Origin: an uncultured Bacteroidales bacterium
GTDB lineage: Bacteria > Bacteroidota > Bacteroidia > Bacteroidales > UBA932
Length of the DNA: 64,000 nucleotides
NCBI GenBank assembly: GCA_944323445.1
Contig: CALUSM010000002.1
Coordinates: 36,467-100,466, forward strand
Direction of reading: 5' to 3'
Position 1 is the stretch's first letter. Each line of letters starts with the position of its first letter. The position numbers were made by a program, and so were the translations under genes. Shown one piece after another: positions 14,890 to 24,294 of the stretch. Under the pieces are notes generated by a model. The model was given only the letters and a program-made list of their open reading frames with translations. It was not told where the DNA came from and made no database searches.

Positions 14890-17580
14890 TTAAGGTTTCC
14901 ACTGTCTCCAGTCCTTGTCAATGCCGGGACCGCTGAGGAGCTCGGGGGTCTGTTCCATGTTGTTGATCCATACCGAGCTGGACTGTACGTTGGATTTCAC
15001 TGCGTTGTAGAGGTCCTCGACAGTGATGTCCCCGTATGTGTCCTTGAGCTGTTTGAGCAGGAAGTAGGTGAACATGCCGTGCTGCTTTTCCTGATAAGGC
15101 ATGGACCTCTGGGTTGCGGATGACGCTGTCATTACCACCAGGTTGCCCTTGATGGGGGTCTCCTTGGGCTGAATGATGATGCCGCGGCCTACCCCGCTGT
15201 AGCATGCGTCGAGGAATACCATGGTCCTTCTGGCTCCGCTTCCGCTGAGGGTCGCGTACAGGTCCTCAAGCCTGATGCCCTCGGACGGAGCGGTGGTGCT
15301 CACGTCTACGGGGATGAGGAAGCATTCCTTGGAATTGCCGTCCACCTGGCCGTGTCCGGCGTAGTAGACGTAGATCTCGATTTCGCCGGGATGCAGGTCT
15401 GCGATACGTGCTATCTTGTTGATGTGGAAGTTCATCTGGGAGTATGTGGCGTTCTTGAGGAGGATGATGTTGTCCTCGGGTACTCCCAGGATGTTCTTGG
15501 CATATTCGCTGAATGTCTCTGCGTCGGAGACGGCGAAGTCCACGTTGGGCTCGTAGAGGGTCTGAAGTTTGAAGGAGTTGTAGTCCTCGTTGCCGATTAC
15601 CAGTGCGAACTTGTTGTTGTCAGGTTCCTTTATCATCGTCAGGCCTGCCAGAAGCTCGGACTGGCTGCGGGCAGTCTCAGGTGCGCTCTCGACGTTGGAT
15701 GTGAAAGGTGCCTGTCCCTGCTGTCCTTGGGTCATCGCCAGATAGGACGGCATGGAGAATGACGAGGCGCCTCCTCCAAGGACGTTGACGGCGAGATTCA
15801 TCTTGCCGGTCTCGAACATCATGTACTTGACGTCTGTGTGCTTCTGGGTGAAATCAGTGATGGTGGCCACTATGGACAGCTGTCCTGAACTGGCAACGGT
15901 GGTATCCATGTAGAATGACTGCCTGTATTCCTTGGTGTCACCGGGATCGATGTCGCCCAGGCGGATGACGGAAGTGGTAGAGTTGATTCCTGCAGGCCAT
16001 CTCATGTTCACCGTCACGTCCTTGGCGATGTCGGTGCCCTCGTTCTTGACGGAGAATTCTACCATTGCGCTCTTGCCCGGCATCAGTGCCGAGTGGTCGG
16101 GGGTGTGGACCCAGTAGGTGGCAAGGAGGGGCTTGCACTGGTTGATGCCCATCGCGTGGAAGGTGAGGAAGGAGTTGAGGGCATTGAACTGGTTGTCGGC
16201 CATGGCCTTGAAACTGACGCTGATGTCTTCGGACACCAGATCCATGTTGGTCTTTCCTTCGAAGGAGACGGTGGTTGACTCTCCGGGTGCAAGACTTTCT
16301 AATTCCAGCTGATTTGTCCCGTAGGTGAACCAGCGGGCCTGTTCGGCATCTCCGGAGAGGGTGACGGTGATGCCGTCGGCGGCCTCTCGTCCGTAGTTCT
16401 TGAGGACAACGTCCAGCTTGAAGCTCTCACCTGACTCAACCTGGCCGTCACCGTTGCTGTCGGCCAGTCTCACGCTCTCGATTCTCATGTCGGGCCAGGA
16501 GTCATTGTTCCTGCTATGGCAGATGATGCCCTGGCGTTCGCCGTATGCGACGTAGGCCATTCCGTCGTTGAAGTCGGAGGCGTAGGAGAATATGGTGTCA
16601 ATCACTATTGTTCCGGTTGTGTTGATGAATCCGTACCTGCCGTCAATGCATACCCAGGCCTTGCCTTCGGAGAAGTTGCCAGCCGCAGTACAGTCCTCGG
16701 GCAGGTTGACGGCAGTGGTGCCGTCGGGGTGGATGTACTTGAGTCTGCCGTTCTCGGTCTCCACCAGGGCATATCCTTCCCTGAACGGGGACACAGCATG
16801 ATAGCTGGAGGGCATGAGGGAGTAGTTTCCTTTGTCGTATTTTATAAAGAGGTACTTGTCTCCCTGTTTCATGAAGCCGCTGCCGTAGGTGCTGGAGAGG
16901 TAGGTGTTGTCAGGAGAGAACGGGAAGTCCAGGACGACCCTCTTGCCCTTGGCGTTGATGGAGAAGTGGCGTCCGTTGATGGATACCAGGGCCTTGTCTC
17001 CGAAGAAATCGCTGGCCTGGTCGAAGATGGGCTCTATTACAAAGAATCCTTTGCTGTCGATGAAGCCGTAGCGTTCTTTTCCGCGGACTGTCTTCTTGAC
17101 CCTGGCCAGGCCGTTGTGGTATGAGCTGAATGTCATGTCGGATGGAAGGCTCTGTACTTTCCCGTTGACGTTGAGGTAGTACCAGCTCTTGTCAATGGCC
17201 GCCAGCGCTACATTCTCCGAAAAAGGCGAAATGGTGTCGTACAGGCATTTGTAAATTTCCTTGCCGTCAGGTGTGATTACTCCCCACTTGCCGTCTTTCT
17301 TAATGAGGGCGATGCCTCCTGAGAAATCACCGGCCTCATCGTATTGTGCCGGTATCACTATATCTCCGTCCGCATTCTCGTAACCCCATTTGCCGGCTTC
17401 GTAGAAGGCTGCGAAACCGTCCGAATAGGGCCGCTGGTTCTGCCCGTGGACCGATCTTATCCATTTGAAACTCCTGGTGTTGTCAGATCTGATCTGTGCC
17501 TGGAGCAGTGACGGTGCGACGGTCATGAAGAGTAGAAGGGACAGGGGAATGACAAGCAGTTTAAGCTGTACTCTTTTCAT
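14890..17580 (-). CDS. Exported WG-repeat / CARDB-like / caspase-family protein
   Basis: 896 residues. A signal peptide (1-29) is followed by WG (KWGY/KWGV/YGFI) repeats over about 55-350, each a short beta-meander. Then comes a calcium-type loop with D374, N376, D378, G379 and E385, and two Ig/CARDB-like domains (about 386-460 and 500-580). The C-terminus is a caspase-like (C14) peptidase, about 656-880: FALVIGNEDY, YYAGHG with catalytic H743, and VFLDACYSG with catalytic C793, so it is probably active. Caspase-type peptidases of bacteria are mostly cytosolic; this one should work in the periplasm or at the surface. It starts 12 bases after the DUF4384 gene. Substrate and activating signal are unknown. 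Confidence 0.88.
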   Translation of the reverse strand: MKRVQLKLLVIPLSLLLFMTVAPSLLQAQIRSDNTRSFKWIRSVHGQNQRPYSDGFAAFYEAGKWGYENADGDIVIPAQYDEAGDFSGGIALIKKDGKWGVITPDGKEIYKCLYDTISPFSENVALAAIDKSWYYLNVNGKVQSLPSDMTFSSYHNGLARVKKTVRGKERYGFIDSKGFFVIEPIFDQASDFFGDKALVSINGRHFSINAKGKRVVLDFPFSPDNTYLSSTYGSGFMKQGDKYLFIKYDKGNYSLMPSSYHAVSPFREGYALVETENGRLKYIHPDGTTAVNLPEDCTAAGNFSEGKAWVCIDGRYGFINTTGTIVIDTIFSYASDFNDGMAYVAYGERQGIICHSRNNDSWPDMRIESVRLADSNGDGQVESGESFKLDVVLKNYGREAADGITVTLSGDAEQARWFTYGTNQLELESLAPGESTTVSFEGKTNMDLVSEDISVSFKAMADNQFNALNSFLTFHAMGINQCKPLLATYWVHTPDHSALMPGKSAMVEFSVKNEGTDIAKDVTVNMRWPAGINSTTSVIRLGDIDPGDTKEYRQSFYMDTTVASSGQLSIVATITDFTQKHTDVKYMMFETGKMNLAVNVLGGGASSFSMPSYLAMTQGQQGQAPFTSNVESAPETARSQSELLAGLTMIKEPDNNKFALVIGNEDYNSFKLQTLYEPNVDFAVSDAETFSEYAKNILGVPEDNIILLKNATYSQMNFHINKIARIADLHPGEIEIYVYYAGHGQVDGNSKECFLIPVDVSTTAPSEGIRLEDLYATLSGSGARRTMVFLDACYSGVGRGIIIQPKETPIKGNLVVMTASSATQRSMPYQEKQHGMFTYFLLKQLKDTYGDITVEDLYNAVKSNVQSSSVWINNMEQTPELLSGPGIDKDWRQWKP

Positions 17581-17592
17581 AGTAGATATTAT

Positions 17593-18399
17593 TTACTGTA
17601 TAACGATTGCTTCTCTCCATGCGGCCCGTTCATCGGCGGGTATGGAGTACACCCACTTGAGCACGGACTCGAAAGTGATGCTGCGGTCTATGAAAGGGAT
17701 GTCACGTTTGGTGGCTACAACGATGAGGTTTATGGTCTCGAACCGGTTGGACTTGTCGGTCTTGCTCATCACGTATTCCATGTTGTCGTTCAACGGAAAT
17801 CTGTAATCGGTCTCCTTGTGGAAGAGCTTCTTGGCCTCGTACTGGTTGGGGTAGATGACCGACCCGCCCTGGTCATCGAACCAGAATATGTGCAGCCATG
17901 CATCATGACCGTAGATCCTGGTAGTGAAGTTAAGGCGCTCCTCTTCCCCGTAGAGGGTCTTTACATCGGCTACGTCCAGGACGAATGTGGGGTCAATCTC
18001 TCCTCCGCGCCTGACATCCGCGTCAATCACGGCTACGGCATACCGGCGGCCGTCAACCATCTCTTCGGAGTATTTCACGCTGCGTATGTTGATGAATCCG
18101 TCAACCTGAAGCGTCGTCATCCTGGACAGGACCTGACTGAACTCGCTGCCGTCATCCTGGCTTATAAGTCCGGTCACAGTCCACAGTTTCTCGGGAACTC
18201 CGGCCTTGCGGAGTGCTTCAGTCTTAGCGTCCTGGAGGGCTTTCTGCTCGGCCTCTTCAAGTGTGATGTGGCGTGTCACCTCGCATCTGCCCACGGCCTC
18301 GCGTACTCTTTTGGACTGCTGCTGGGCAGCAGAAGTGTATGGAACACCTGCCAGCAGGAAGAAAACAAGCAATGGGAAAACAATTTTTGAAAGTCTCAT
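17593..18399 (-). CDS. DUF4384 domain exported protein
   Basis: 268 residues with a signal peptide (KIVFPLLVFFLLAGVPYTSA). The first half (about 30-130) resembles a LPP20/flagellar-type domain (EEAEQKALQDAKTEALRKAGV). The second half carries the DUF4384 pattern: LNFTTRIYGHDAWLHIFWFD, SVIYPNQYEAKK, then INLIVVATKRDIPF. In Bacteroidota DUF4384 is often encoded beside or fused to caspase-like or protein-kinase domains, and this gene is directly followed by the caspase gene. It is the first gene of the six-gene run and has a likely promoter at 18420-18451. Confidence 0.78.
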   Translation of the reverse strand: MRLSKIVFPLLVFFLLAGVPYTSAAQQQSKRVREAVGRCEVTRHITLEEAEQKALQDAKTEALRKAGVPEKLWTVTGLISQDDGSEFSQVLSRMTTLQVDGFINIRSVKYSEEMVDGRRYAVAVIDADVRRGGEIDPTFVLDVADVKTLYGEEERLNFTTRIYGHDAWLHIFWFDDQGGSVIYPNQYEAKKLFHKETDYRFPLNDNMEYVMSKTDKSNRFETINLIVVATKRDIPFIDRSITFESVLKWVYSIPADERAAWREAIVIQ

Positions 18400-18419
18400 A
18401 ATTTATCATTAGCAGGCTG

Positions 18420-18451
18420 CAAAATTGATAATTTTTTATGAGAATATCAAA
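18420..18451 (-). promoter_or_regulatory. Possible promoter of the DUF4384-caspase operon
   Basis: On the minus strand TTTG (18448-18451), 20 bases, then CAATTTTG (18420-18427). It differs from TAnnTTTG at one base and has a spacer one base longer than the best promoters in this window. It would give a short leader ahead of the ATG at 18399. Read-through from tolC, only 60 bases upstream, is possible as well. Confidence 0.45.
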
Positions 18452-18459
18452 AATGTTTC

Positions 18460-19923
18460 CTATAATTTCCCGATGGATTTCAAGTATCTGGTACAGGCCA
18501 GTTTGTACTCTGCCACGGCTTCTATGTAACTGCATCCGCACTGGTGCCACTGCGTCTGGGATTCCAGGACATTGACCAAGGTCTCCATCCCAGTCTCGTA
18601 CCGGTCGCTGCATACTTTCAGATTGGTGGCGGCGCTTTCCAGAGCGGTCCTGGCCATGCAGACCTGCAGGGCTGCCTCAGATACCGCGTACATGTTCTGT
18701 GTCCTCTCCAGTTCCATCAGTCCGGACAGCCTGTCCAGCTCTTCCATCGCCATCTCGTGCTCTTTCCTGGCCGAGCGGATTTTCAGGCTGCCTTCTCCCC
18801 ATGCGAAGATGGGAACTTTAAGAGTGGCCATGACCGTGAAGCCGGACTGATTGAGCAGTACCTCGTCCTGAATCCTTAGCCCGTAGGTGTAGCCGTATCC
18901 GGCCATCACGCCCAGACTGGGCAGGAAATCGGAGCGTACGAAATCCACATTCCTGCGCTTGAGCTCAGCCTGCTCTTGCAGCAGGCGGTAGTCGGCCCTG
19001 TTTTCTATGGAGTCCTGCGGACCGTACATGCCTTCCGACGGGACAAAGATTGTGCTGTCCAGGTCAAATCCGCTCTGATCCACTTCTATCTCAGCAGTCA
19101 GCGGCAGTCCGAGTATGTGGCACAGGTTCATCATTGCGAGTCTTTTTCCGTTCCGGGTCTTGGCGAGCATGAGTGCGGCGTTGTTGCGCTGTACCTCTAC
19201 CTTCAGCAGGTCGGTGGATGTCGCCATTCCCACGTCTATTGCGTTCTGGACAAAGGAGTACATGCTGTCAACCGTACTGCTGAAGCTTCCGGCCGCCTCG
19301 GCCAGCCTGCATGTTTTGATGTACGTCCAGTATGCCTCGTCTACTGAGACTATGACCTCCGAAGCCTTGAGCTCGGAATTGAGTCCGGCCATGCGGACAC
19401 CGATATCGGCCATGCGGTATCCGGAGACTATCTTGCCGCCCATGAATACGGGCTGCGTTACCGACACGCCGGCCATAAATGTGTTCGCCAGGTCCAGGGA
19501 CAGGGTCAGGGGCGGGATTACCGCATACTGGTTGAATACAGGGATGCCGTTGTTGTACACGATATTGCCGGATACGTCCGTCATCAGGTCCGGAACCAGG
19601 TTCCCGTATACATTCTTGTATATCGGAAGGGCACTTCCGCCGAAGTCGTAGTCAAATGAACTGGATGTCCATAGATAGACGCCGTGAGCGGAAATCTTGG
19701 GCAGAAAATTGGTTATCACTGCCTTGCGGTCCAGGTCGGTCTTCTCTTCCATTAGTCTGGCTCCGCGCAGGACAGCGCTGCTGTCAAGGGCAATGGAACG
19801 GCATTGCTCCAGTGTGAGGAAGCGCTTCTGCGGCTGGGCCGTGGCTGCGGCGGGAAGCAGGAGGAGGGCCGCTGTCATCAGGCCCAGAATCCGGGTATAT
19901 GCGGGTAAATGTCTCATGGTCAT
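18460..19923 (-). CDS. TolC-family outer-membrane efflux protein
   Basis: 487 residues with a signal peptide (LLLLPAAATAQ). It has the two-repeat TolC architecture of long periplasmic alpha helices and outer-membrane strands: LTLEQCRSIALDSSAVL opens repeat one and a second helical repeat with SARKEHEMAMEELDRLSG follows. It forms the outer-membrane exit duct of the RND pump. Its start overlaps the RND stop as ATGA. The most distal gene of the adaptor-pump-duct operon. Confidence 0.9.
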   Translation of the reverse strand: MTMRHLPAYTRILGLMTAALLLLPAAATAQPQKRFLTLEQCRSIALDSSAVLRGARLMEEKTDLDRKAVITNFLPKISAHGVYLWTSSSFDYDFGGSALPIYKNVYGNLVPDLMTDVSGNIVYNNGIPVFNQYAVIPPLTLSLDLANTFMAGVSVTQPVFMGGKIVSGYRMADIGVRMAGLNSELKASEVIVSVDEAYWTYIKTCRLAEAAGSFSSTVDSMYSFVQNAIDVGMATSTDLLKVEVQRNNAALMLAKTRNGKRLAMMNLCHILGLPLTAEIEVDQSGFDLDSTIFVPSEGMYGPQDSIENRADYRLLQEQAELKRRNVDFVRSDFLPSLGVMAGYGYTYGLRIQDEVLLNQSGFTVMATLKVPIFAWGEGSLKIRSARKEHEMAMEELDRLSGLMELERTQNMYAVSEAALQVCMARTALESAATNLKVCSDRYETGMETLVNVLESQTQWHQCGCSYIEAVAEYKLACTRYLKSIGKL

Positions 19924-22900
19924 GCCTTTTTAATCTTGAAGAACAATGAGTACAGTACGGGCAGGAAGACGAGGGTAATCAGGGTGCCCACCGTCAGTCC
20001 GCCCATGATGGTCACCGCCAGCGAGCCGAAGAGCGGGTCGATGAGCAGGGGCGCCATACCCAGGACGGTGGTCATCGAGGCCATCATCACGGGGCGCAGA
20101 CGGGACAGGGTGGAGTCGACTACGGCCTTGTAAGGCTCGACTCCGAGGCTCAGCTGCCGGTCTATCTCGTCGATGAGGACGATGCCGTTCTTGATCATCA
20201 TGCCGATGATGCCCAGGCAGCCGACCATGGCCACGAAGCCGAAGCTCATGCCGGCGGCCAGCATGCCGAAGACTATGCCTATGGCCACAAGAGGCAGGCA
20301 GCAGACGATAATCAGCGGCTTTTTGATGTCCTTGAACAGGGCTATCATGATCAGCAGCATGACCACTATCGCGTGCGGGAAATACTTGAACAGGTAGCGG
20401 GTTGACTGCCGGCTGGCGTCGTACTCGCCCAGCCAGGTGAGGGTGTAGCCGTCTGGCAGCTCTATGGCCTCTATCCGGTCCTTGACGGCGTCGCGGGCCT
20501 GGGCTGCGGTGTATCCTGCGGTGTTGTTGCACTGGGCCTTGATGGCCCTCTGTCCGTTATACCGGCAGATCTTGGGCTCGTTCCACTCGATGACGGTGCC
20601 TGAGGTTATGGTGTTCAGGGGCAGGGGAGATACCAGCGCGTTGATGATATCCGCCCGGCCGGTGGTGCCGGTCATCACTCCCTGGACGGTCTCCATGTTG
20701 GCTACCGACGATACTGACGGCAGCAGTCCCCATACCGGGGTGTTGCGGATGCTCTCCACAGGCTCCCCGTCCATACCGGTGCTGCGGATATAGATGCCCA
20801 GCCTCTCGCCTCCCTCGTTGAGGGTGCCGCAGGGGATGCCCTCTGCCGCAGCCATCACGGAGATGCCGGCCGAGCTGCGGGAGATGCCTGCCTGACGGGC
20901 AGCCGCCTGGTCGTATTCCACCTTGACGGCCGGTACCATCGGAGACCAGTCGTCGGTCACCAGCCAGGTGGCGTCGCTCTCCTCCATTATGGCCTGGGCC
21001 TGGGCGCAGAGGTCCTTGAGCACGGCGGGGTCAGGCCCCTGGAACATGGCCTCGACGGGGTAGGGGCGGTACATCAGGTTGTACTGCTTTACCCTTACGT
21101 ATGCCTCGGGGTAGGCGGCCATCAGCTCTTTCTGCATCCTTGGAATGCTCTCTATCATTTTGTCGTAGTCCTCATAGTCTATGATCAGCTCTCCATAGCT
21201 CAGCGAGGGGTCGGCGATGGCTCTTACTAAGCAGTACCGTCCCGGAGTGCCGCCGAGAGAGGTGACGACGTGATTGACATTGTCATCCTGACGGATATAT
21301 GCCTCCATTTCCTCTAAGTCCTTCTCTACCTTGCCGGGAGCGGTGCCCTCGGGCATGCGGTACTCGATGTAGAGCTGGTTGTAGGCCATGTCGGGGAAGA
21401 ACATCTGGGGAATGTACTGATAGCACCATACGCTGCCGAGCACCAGTATGACGGCTATACCGACGGCGATGAGGCGGTGTGAGAGCACGTGGTCCAGCAC
21501 GCGGCGGAACCAGCGGTATATTTTAGAGTCAAACGGGTCTTTGTTCTCATTGGGGGTGCCGCTGCCCTTGGGATAGCGCAGGGTCAGGTCGCAGTGCACC
21601 GGGACGTGGGTCAGGGCCAGCACCCAGCTCAGCAGCAGGGAGACGGCCAGGACGATGAAGAGGTCCCTCACGTAGGTTCCGGCCATGTCCGGGGACATGA
21701 ATATCGGGAAAAATGCCAGTATGGCGATGACAGTGGCTCCGAGCAGGGGCATGGCCGTCTTCTTGCAGATGTTGGTCAGACACTGGGGCTTGGGCACTCC
21801 GCGCTTCATGTCCACGAGTATGCCGTCCACTATCACTATCGCGTTGTCCACCAGGATGCCCATCGCTACGATGAAGGAGCCTAGGGACACTCTCTGGAGG
21901 GTACCGTCCATCATGTCCAGGATGAAGAACGAGCCGAAGACTATCACCACCAGGCTGGTGGCTATGATGACTCCGCTGCGGAAGCCCATGGTCAGCATCA
22001 GCAGCAGGATGACTATTACGATGGATTCTATCAGGTTGACGATGAAGGTGTTGATGGAGCTGCCGACTATCTCGGGCTGGAAGAATACCTTGTGGAACTC
22101 CATGCCTGCGGGGACGGACTCAGCCTTGATCTCCTCTAACCGGGCCTCCACTTCCTTGCCTATCTTGATGATGTCGGTGCCGGACTCGGCTGAGATGAGC
22201 AGGCCGATGGCCGGCTGTCCGTCGTACTTCATGGAGTTGCGCACGGGTGTCTGCCAGCCGTAGGTGACGTCGGCCACGTCGGAGAGCTTGAGCTGGTCGT
22301 CTTCATGGCCCTGGATGATGAGGTTGCGTATGTCCTCTATGCTTTCGTAGGCATCCCCTATCTCTATCTTCATCCTGCGGTCCGGGGTGTCGAAGTATCC
22401 GGAGTAGATGACCGAGTTCTGGGAATTGAGGGTGGTCAGCAGCTCGGTGGGATGCACTCCGAGGTTAGCCATGCGGTCGGCCTTCATGTCGATGTTCACG
22501 CAGCGGGTGCGCTCTCCGTAGGTGATGGCCTTGGACACTCCCTCGATGTCGCTGAGCTCCCGGCAGACCATGTCGGCGTAGCGTCCGGCTTCCTCATACC
22601 CGTATCCGTCGAATGTCAGGGCGTAGAACATGCCGTAGACATCCCCGTAGTCGTCCATGACCATGACCTGCGCCGATGCGGGCAGGGATGCCTTGGCGTC
22701 ATTGACCTTGCGGCGGAGCAGGTCCCACTCCTGCTGGGTGTCGGAGTCCGGGGTAGTGGTCTTGAGGGTGACAGTGATGATGGCCATGTCGTCGAAAGAC
22801 TGGGAGGTCACCGTCCCCACCTCGCTGATTCTGCGGATGGTCTCCTCGAGCGGGCGGGTTACCTCCAGTTCCGTCTCGTAGGCGGTCGCTCCGGGGTAGA

Positions 22901-23048
22901 CGGCGGCCACCACTGCGACCTTGACCTTGATCTCCGGGTCCTCGAGCTTGCTCATGCTGTTGTAGGCAAATGCTCCGCCCACAACGAGGCAGATGAGCAC
23001 CGCCACAACCAGTATCCTGTTCTTCAGGGCGTATTCTGCTATGTTCAT
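19920..23048 (-). CDS. RND efflux transporter, AcrB-like inner-membrane pump
   Basis: 1042 residues, the usual RND length, with two repeats of six membrane helices and large periplasmic porter domains. Helix 1 is RILVVAVLICLVVGGAFAYN. The helix-4 proton site reads MGILVDNAIVIVDG, so one of the two usual Asp residues is Asn. The helix-10 Lys is kept (IKNGIVLIDE). ALTLKTT and the LGG and GYTLTWLGEY-type porter segments are present. It exports drugs, detergents or envelope components by proton antiport, but the substrate is unknown. The adaptor is 12 bases upstream and TolC overlaps downstream. Confidence 0.93.
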   Translation of the reverse strand: MNIAEYALKNRILVVAVLICLVVGGAFAYNSMSKLEDPEIKVKVAVVAAVYPGATAYETELEVTRPLEETIRRISEVGTVTSQSFDDMAIITVTLKTTTPDSDTQQEWDLLRRKVNDAKASLPASAQVMVMDDYGDVYGMFYALTFDGYGYEEAGRYADMVCRELSDIEGVSKAITYGERTRCVNIDMKADRMANLGVHPTELLTTLNSQNSVIYSGYFDTPDRRMKIEIGDAYESIEDIRNLIIQGHEDDQLKLSDVADVTYGWQTPVRNSMKYDGQPAIGLLISAESGTDIIKIGKEVEARLEEIKAESVPAGMEFHKVFFQPEIVGSSINTFIVNLIESIVIVILLLMLTMGFRSGVIIATSLVVIVFGSFFILDMMDGTLQRVSLGSFIVAMGILVDNAIVIVDGILVDMKRGVPKPQCLTNICKKTAMPLLGATVIAILAFFPIFMSPDMAGTYVRDLFIVLAVSLLLSWVLALTHVPVHCDLTLRYPKGSGTPNENKDPFDSKIYRWFRRVLDHVLSHRLIAVGIAVILVLGSVWCYQYIPQMFFPDMAYNQLYIEYRMPEGTAPGKVEKDLEEMEAYIRQDDNVNHVVTSLGGTPGRYCLVRAIADPSLSYGELIIDYEDYDKMIESIPRMQKELMAAYPEAYVRVKQYNLMYRPYPVEAMFQGPDPAVLKDLCAQAQAIMEESDATWLVTDDWSPMVPAVKVEYDQAAARQAGISRSSAGISVMAAAEGIPCGTLNEGGERLGIYIRSTGMDGEPVESIRNTPVWGLLPSVSSVANMETVQGVMTGTTGRADIINALVSPLPLNTITSGTVIEWNEPKICRYNGQRAIKAQCNNTAGYTAAQARDAVKDRIEAIELPDGYTLTWLGEYDASRQSTRYLFKYFPHAIVVMLLIMIALFKDIKKPLIIVCCLPLVAIGIVFGMLAAGMSFGFVAMVGCLGIIGMMIKNGIVLIDEIDRQLSLGVEPYKAVVDSTLSRLRPVMMASMTTVLGMAPLLIDPLFGSLAVTIMGGLTVGTLITLVFLPVLYSLFFKIKKA

Positions 23049-23060
23049 GGCTCCGTAGGT

Positions 23061-24161
23061 TTACAGAAGATTACCCGGGTTGGTGGCGGATTTGCCTGGG
23101 AGCACCTTGACCTGTGCTCCGTCCTTCAGGGAATTGACTCCGGCGGTTACGACTGTCTCTCCGGCCTTCAGTCCGGAGATGATGCGGGCGTTGCCGTCGC
23201 GGTCGATGTCGTCGGCATTGACGGCCCGTCTCCGGATAGTGTTGTCCGGACCTACTGTCCATACGCAGGTCTCTCCCCTGTCCTCGAAGAGGGCTGTGGC
23301 CGGAATGCTGACCGTCCCCTCCTCGTCAGAGCGGTACTCGATGCAGACGCCTGTGCTGATGCCGGAGTGGGGCAGGGTCCCGTCAGAGGCAGGGCGGAGG
23401 GCGTAGCGGGCGGTGAAGAGCTGGTTGAGATTGGCCTTCTTGGTTATGTCGATGAGCCTGAGCTCAAATGTCTTTCCGGGATAGACGTCCACGGTGCACC
23501 AGCTGCGGACGGCCTTGTCGATATTGACGAAGTCATCCACGGGGATGTCTACCTTCACGATCGGGGCGCCGTCGCTGATGAGGGTGATTACCGGCATACC
23601 GGCCCCGACCGTCTCGCCGGCCTCGAAGTGTACCTGCTGGACATAGCCGTCGAAAGGTGCGAGCATCTTCGTGTCATTGAGGGCGTTCTGGTGGGCGTGG
23701 TAGAGGGCGGTTATCTGCTCCAGGCCGTAGCGGGCCTTGTCGTAGTCATTCTGAGTCGCGCTGCCCCGGTCCGAGAGCTCGATGACCCTGCCGGCCTCGG
23801 CCTTGACCTGCTCGTACTGGGCGGTGGTGGCGGCCAGCTGTATGGCGTAGTCGCGCTCCTCTATCTCAGCCAATGTGTCGCCCTGACGGACGTGTTGACC
23901 CTCGCGGAAGTGTACGGCGGCTACAGGACCGGCAACTCTGAATGACAGGTTGACATCCTTTGCCGGCTGAATCCGGCCCGGGTAGGTGACGGTGCGGGTG
24001 CTGCCGATGCTCTGCGCCGCAGCTGTTCTGACATTGGCGACGGCAGCCGTCTTGTGCTCATCTTTGTGTCCTGTCTCATTGCTTCTGCATCCTGTTGCGG
24101 CGGCAGTTGCCAGGAGGACTGCCGCTGACAGGAAGATTGTGCCTCGTATGCGGTATCTCAT
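23061..24161 (-). CDS. RND efflux periplasmic adaptor (membrane fusion protein), lipoprotein
   Basis: 366 residues, predicted lipoprotein with lipobox ATGC and lipidated C25 followed by RSNE. It has the adaptor plan: a first barrel/lipoyl half (VNLSFRVAGPVAAVHFREGQHVRQGDTLAEIE), an alpha-helical hairpin (about 100-145), a second lipoyl half (MLAPFDGYVQQVHFEAGETV), a beta-barrel domain and a membrane-proximal domain (LKAGETVVTAGVNSLKDG). It connects the RND pump to TolC and is the first gene of the operon. The 133 bases upstream, up to the next gene end at 24295, contain an imperfect -7-like element but no clear promoter. Confidence 0.9.
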   Translation of the reverse strand: MRYRIRGTIFLSAAVLLATAAATGCRSNETGHKDEHKTAAVANVRTAAAQSIGSTRTVTYPGRIQPAKDVNLSFRVAGPVAAVHFREGQHVRQGDTLAEIEERDYAIQLAATTAQYEQVKAEAGRVIELSDRGSATQNDYDKARYGLEQITALYHAHQNALNDTKMLAPFDGYVQQVHFEAGETVGAGMPVITLISDGAPIVKVDIPVDDFVNIDKAVRSWCTVDVYPGKTFELRLIDITKKANLNQLFTARYALRPASDGTLPHSGISTGVCIEYRSDEEGTVSIPATALFEDRGETCVWTVGPDNTIRRRAVNADDIDRDGNARIISGLKAGETVVTAGVNSLKDGAQVKVLPGKSATNPGNLL

Positions 24162-24294
24162 ATAATCGGTATTTTATCAGTATTTAATAGCCTATTAAGG
24201 CGACCGTATGTAGACCGCAAAAAATATACCAAGTCCTTGCTGATGTCAGCGCATCTGATTCCGCGTGTGATGTCTCCGGCTCCGTATGCGTGGG

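Noticed and set aside
14890..17580. Caspase gene as a classical intracellular anti-phage effector
   Set aside because: A clear signal peptide sends it out of the cytoplasm, and no nucleotide cyclase, NLR, reverse transcriptase or other defence partner is nearby.
22305..23945. A 546-codon open frame on the plus strand
   Set aside because: It mirrors the RND pump and adaptor genes, which have full family motifs; its Val/Gly/Asp-rich translation is typical of a shadow frame.
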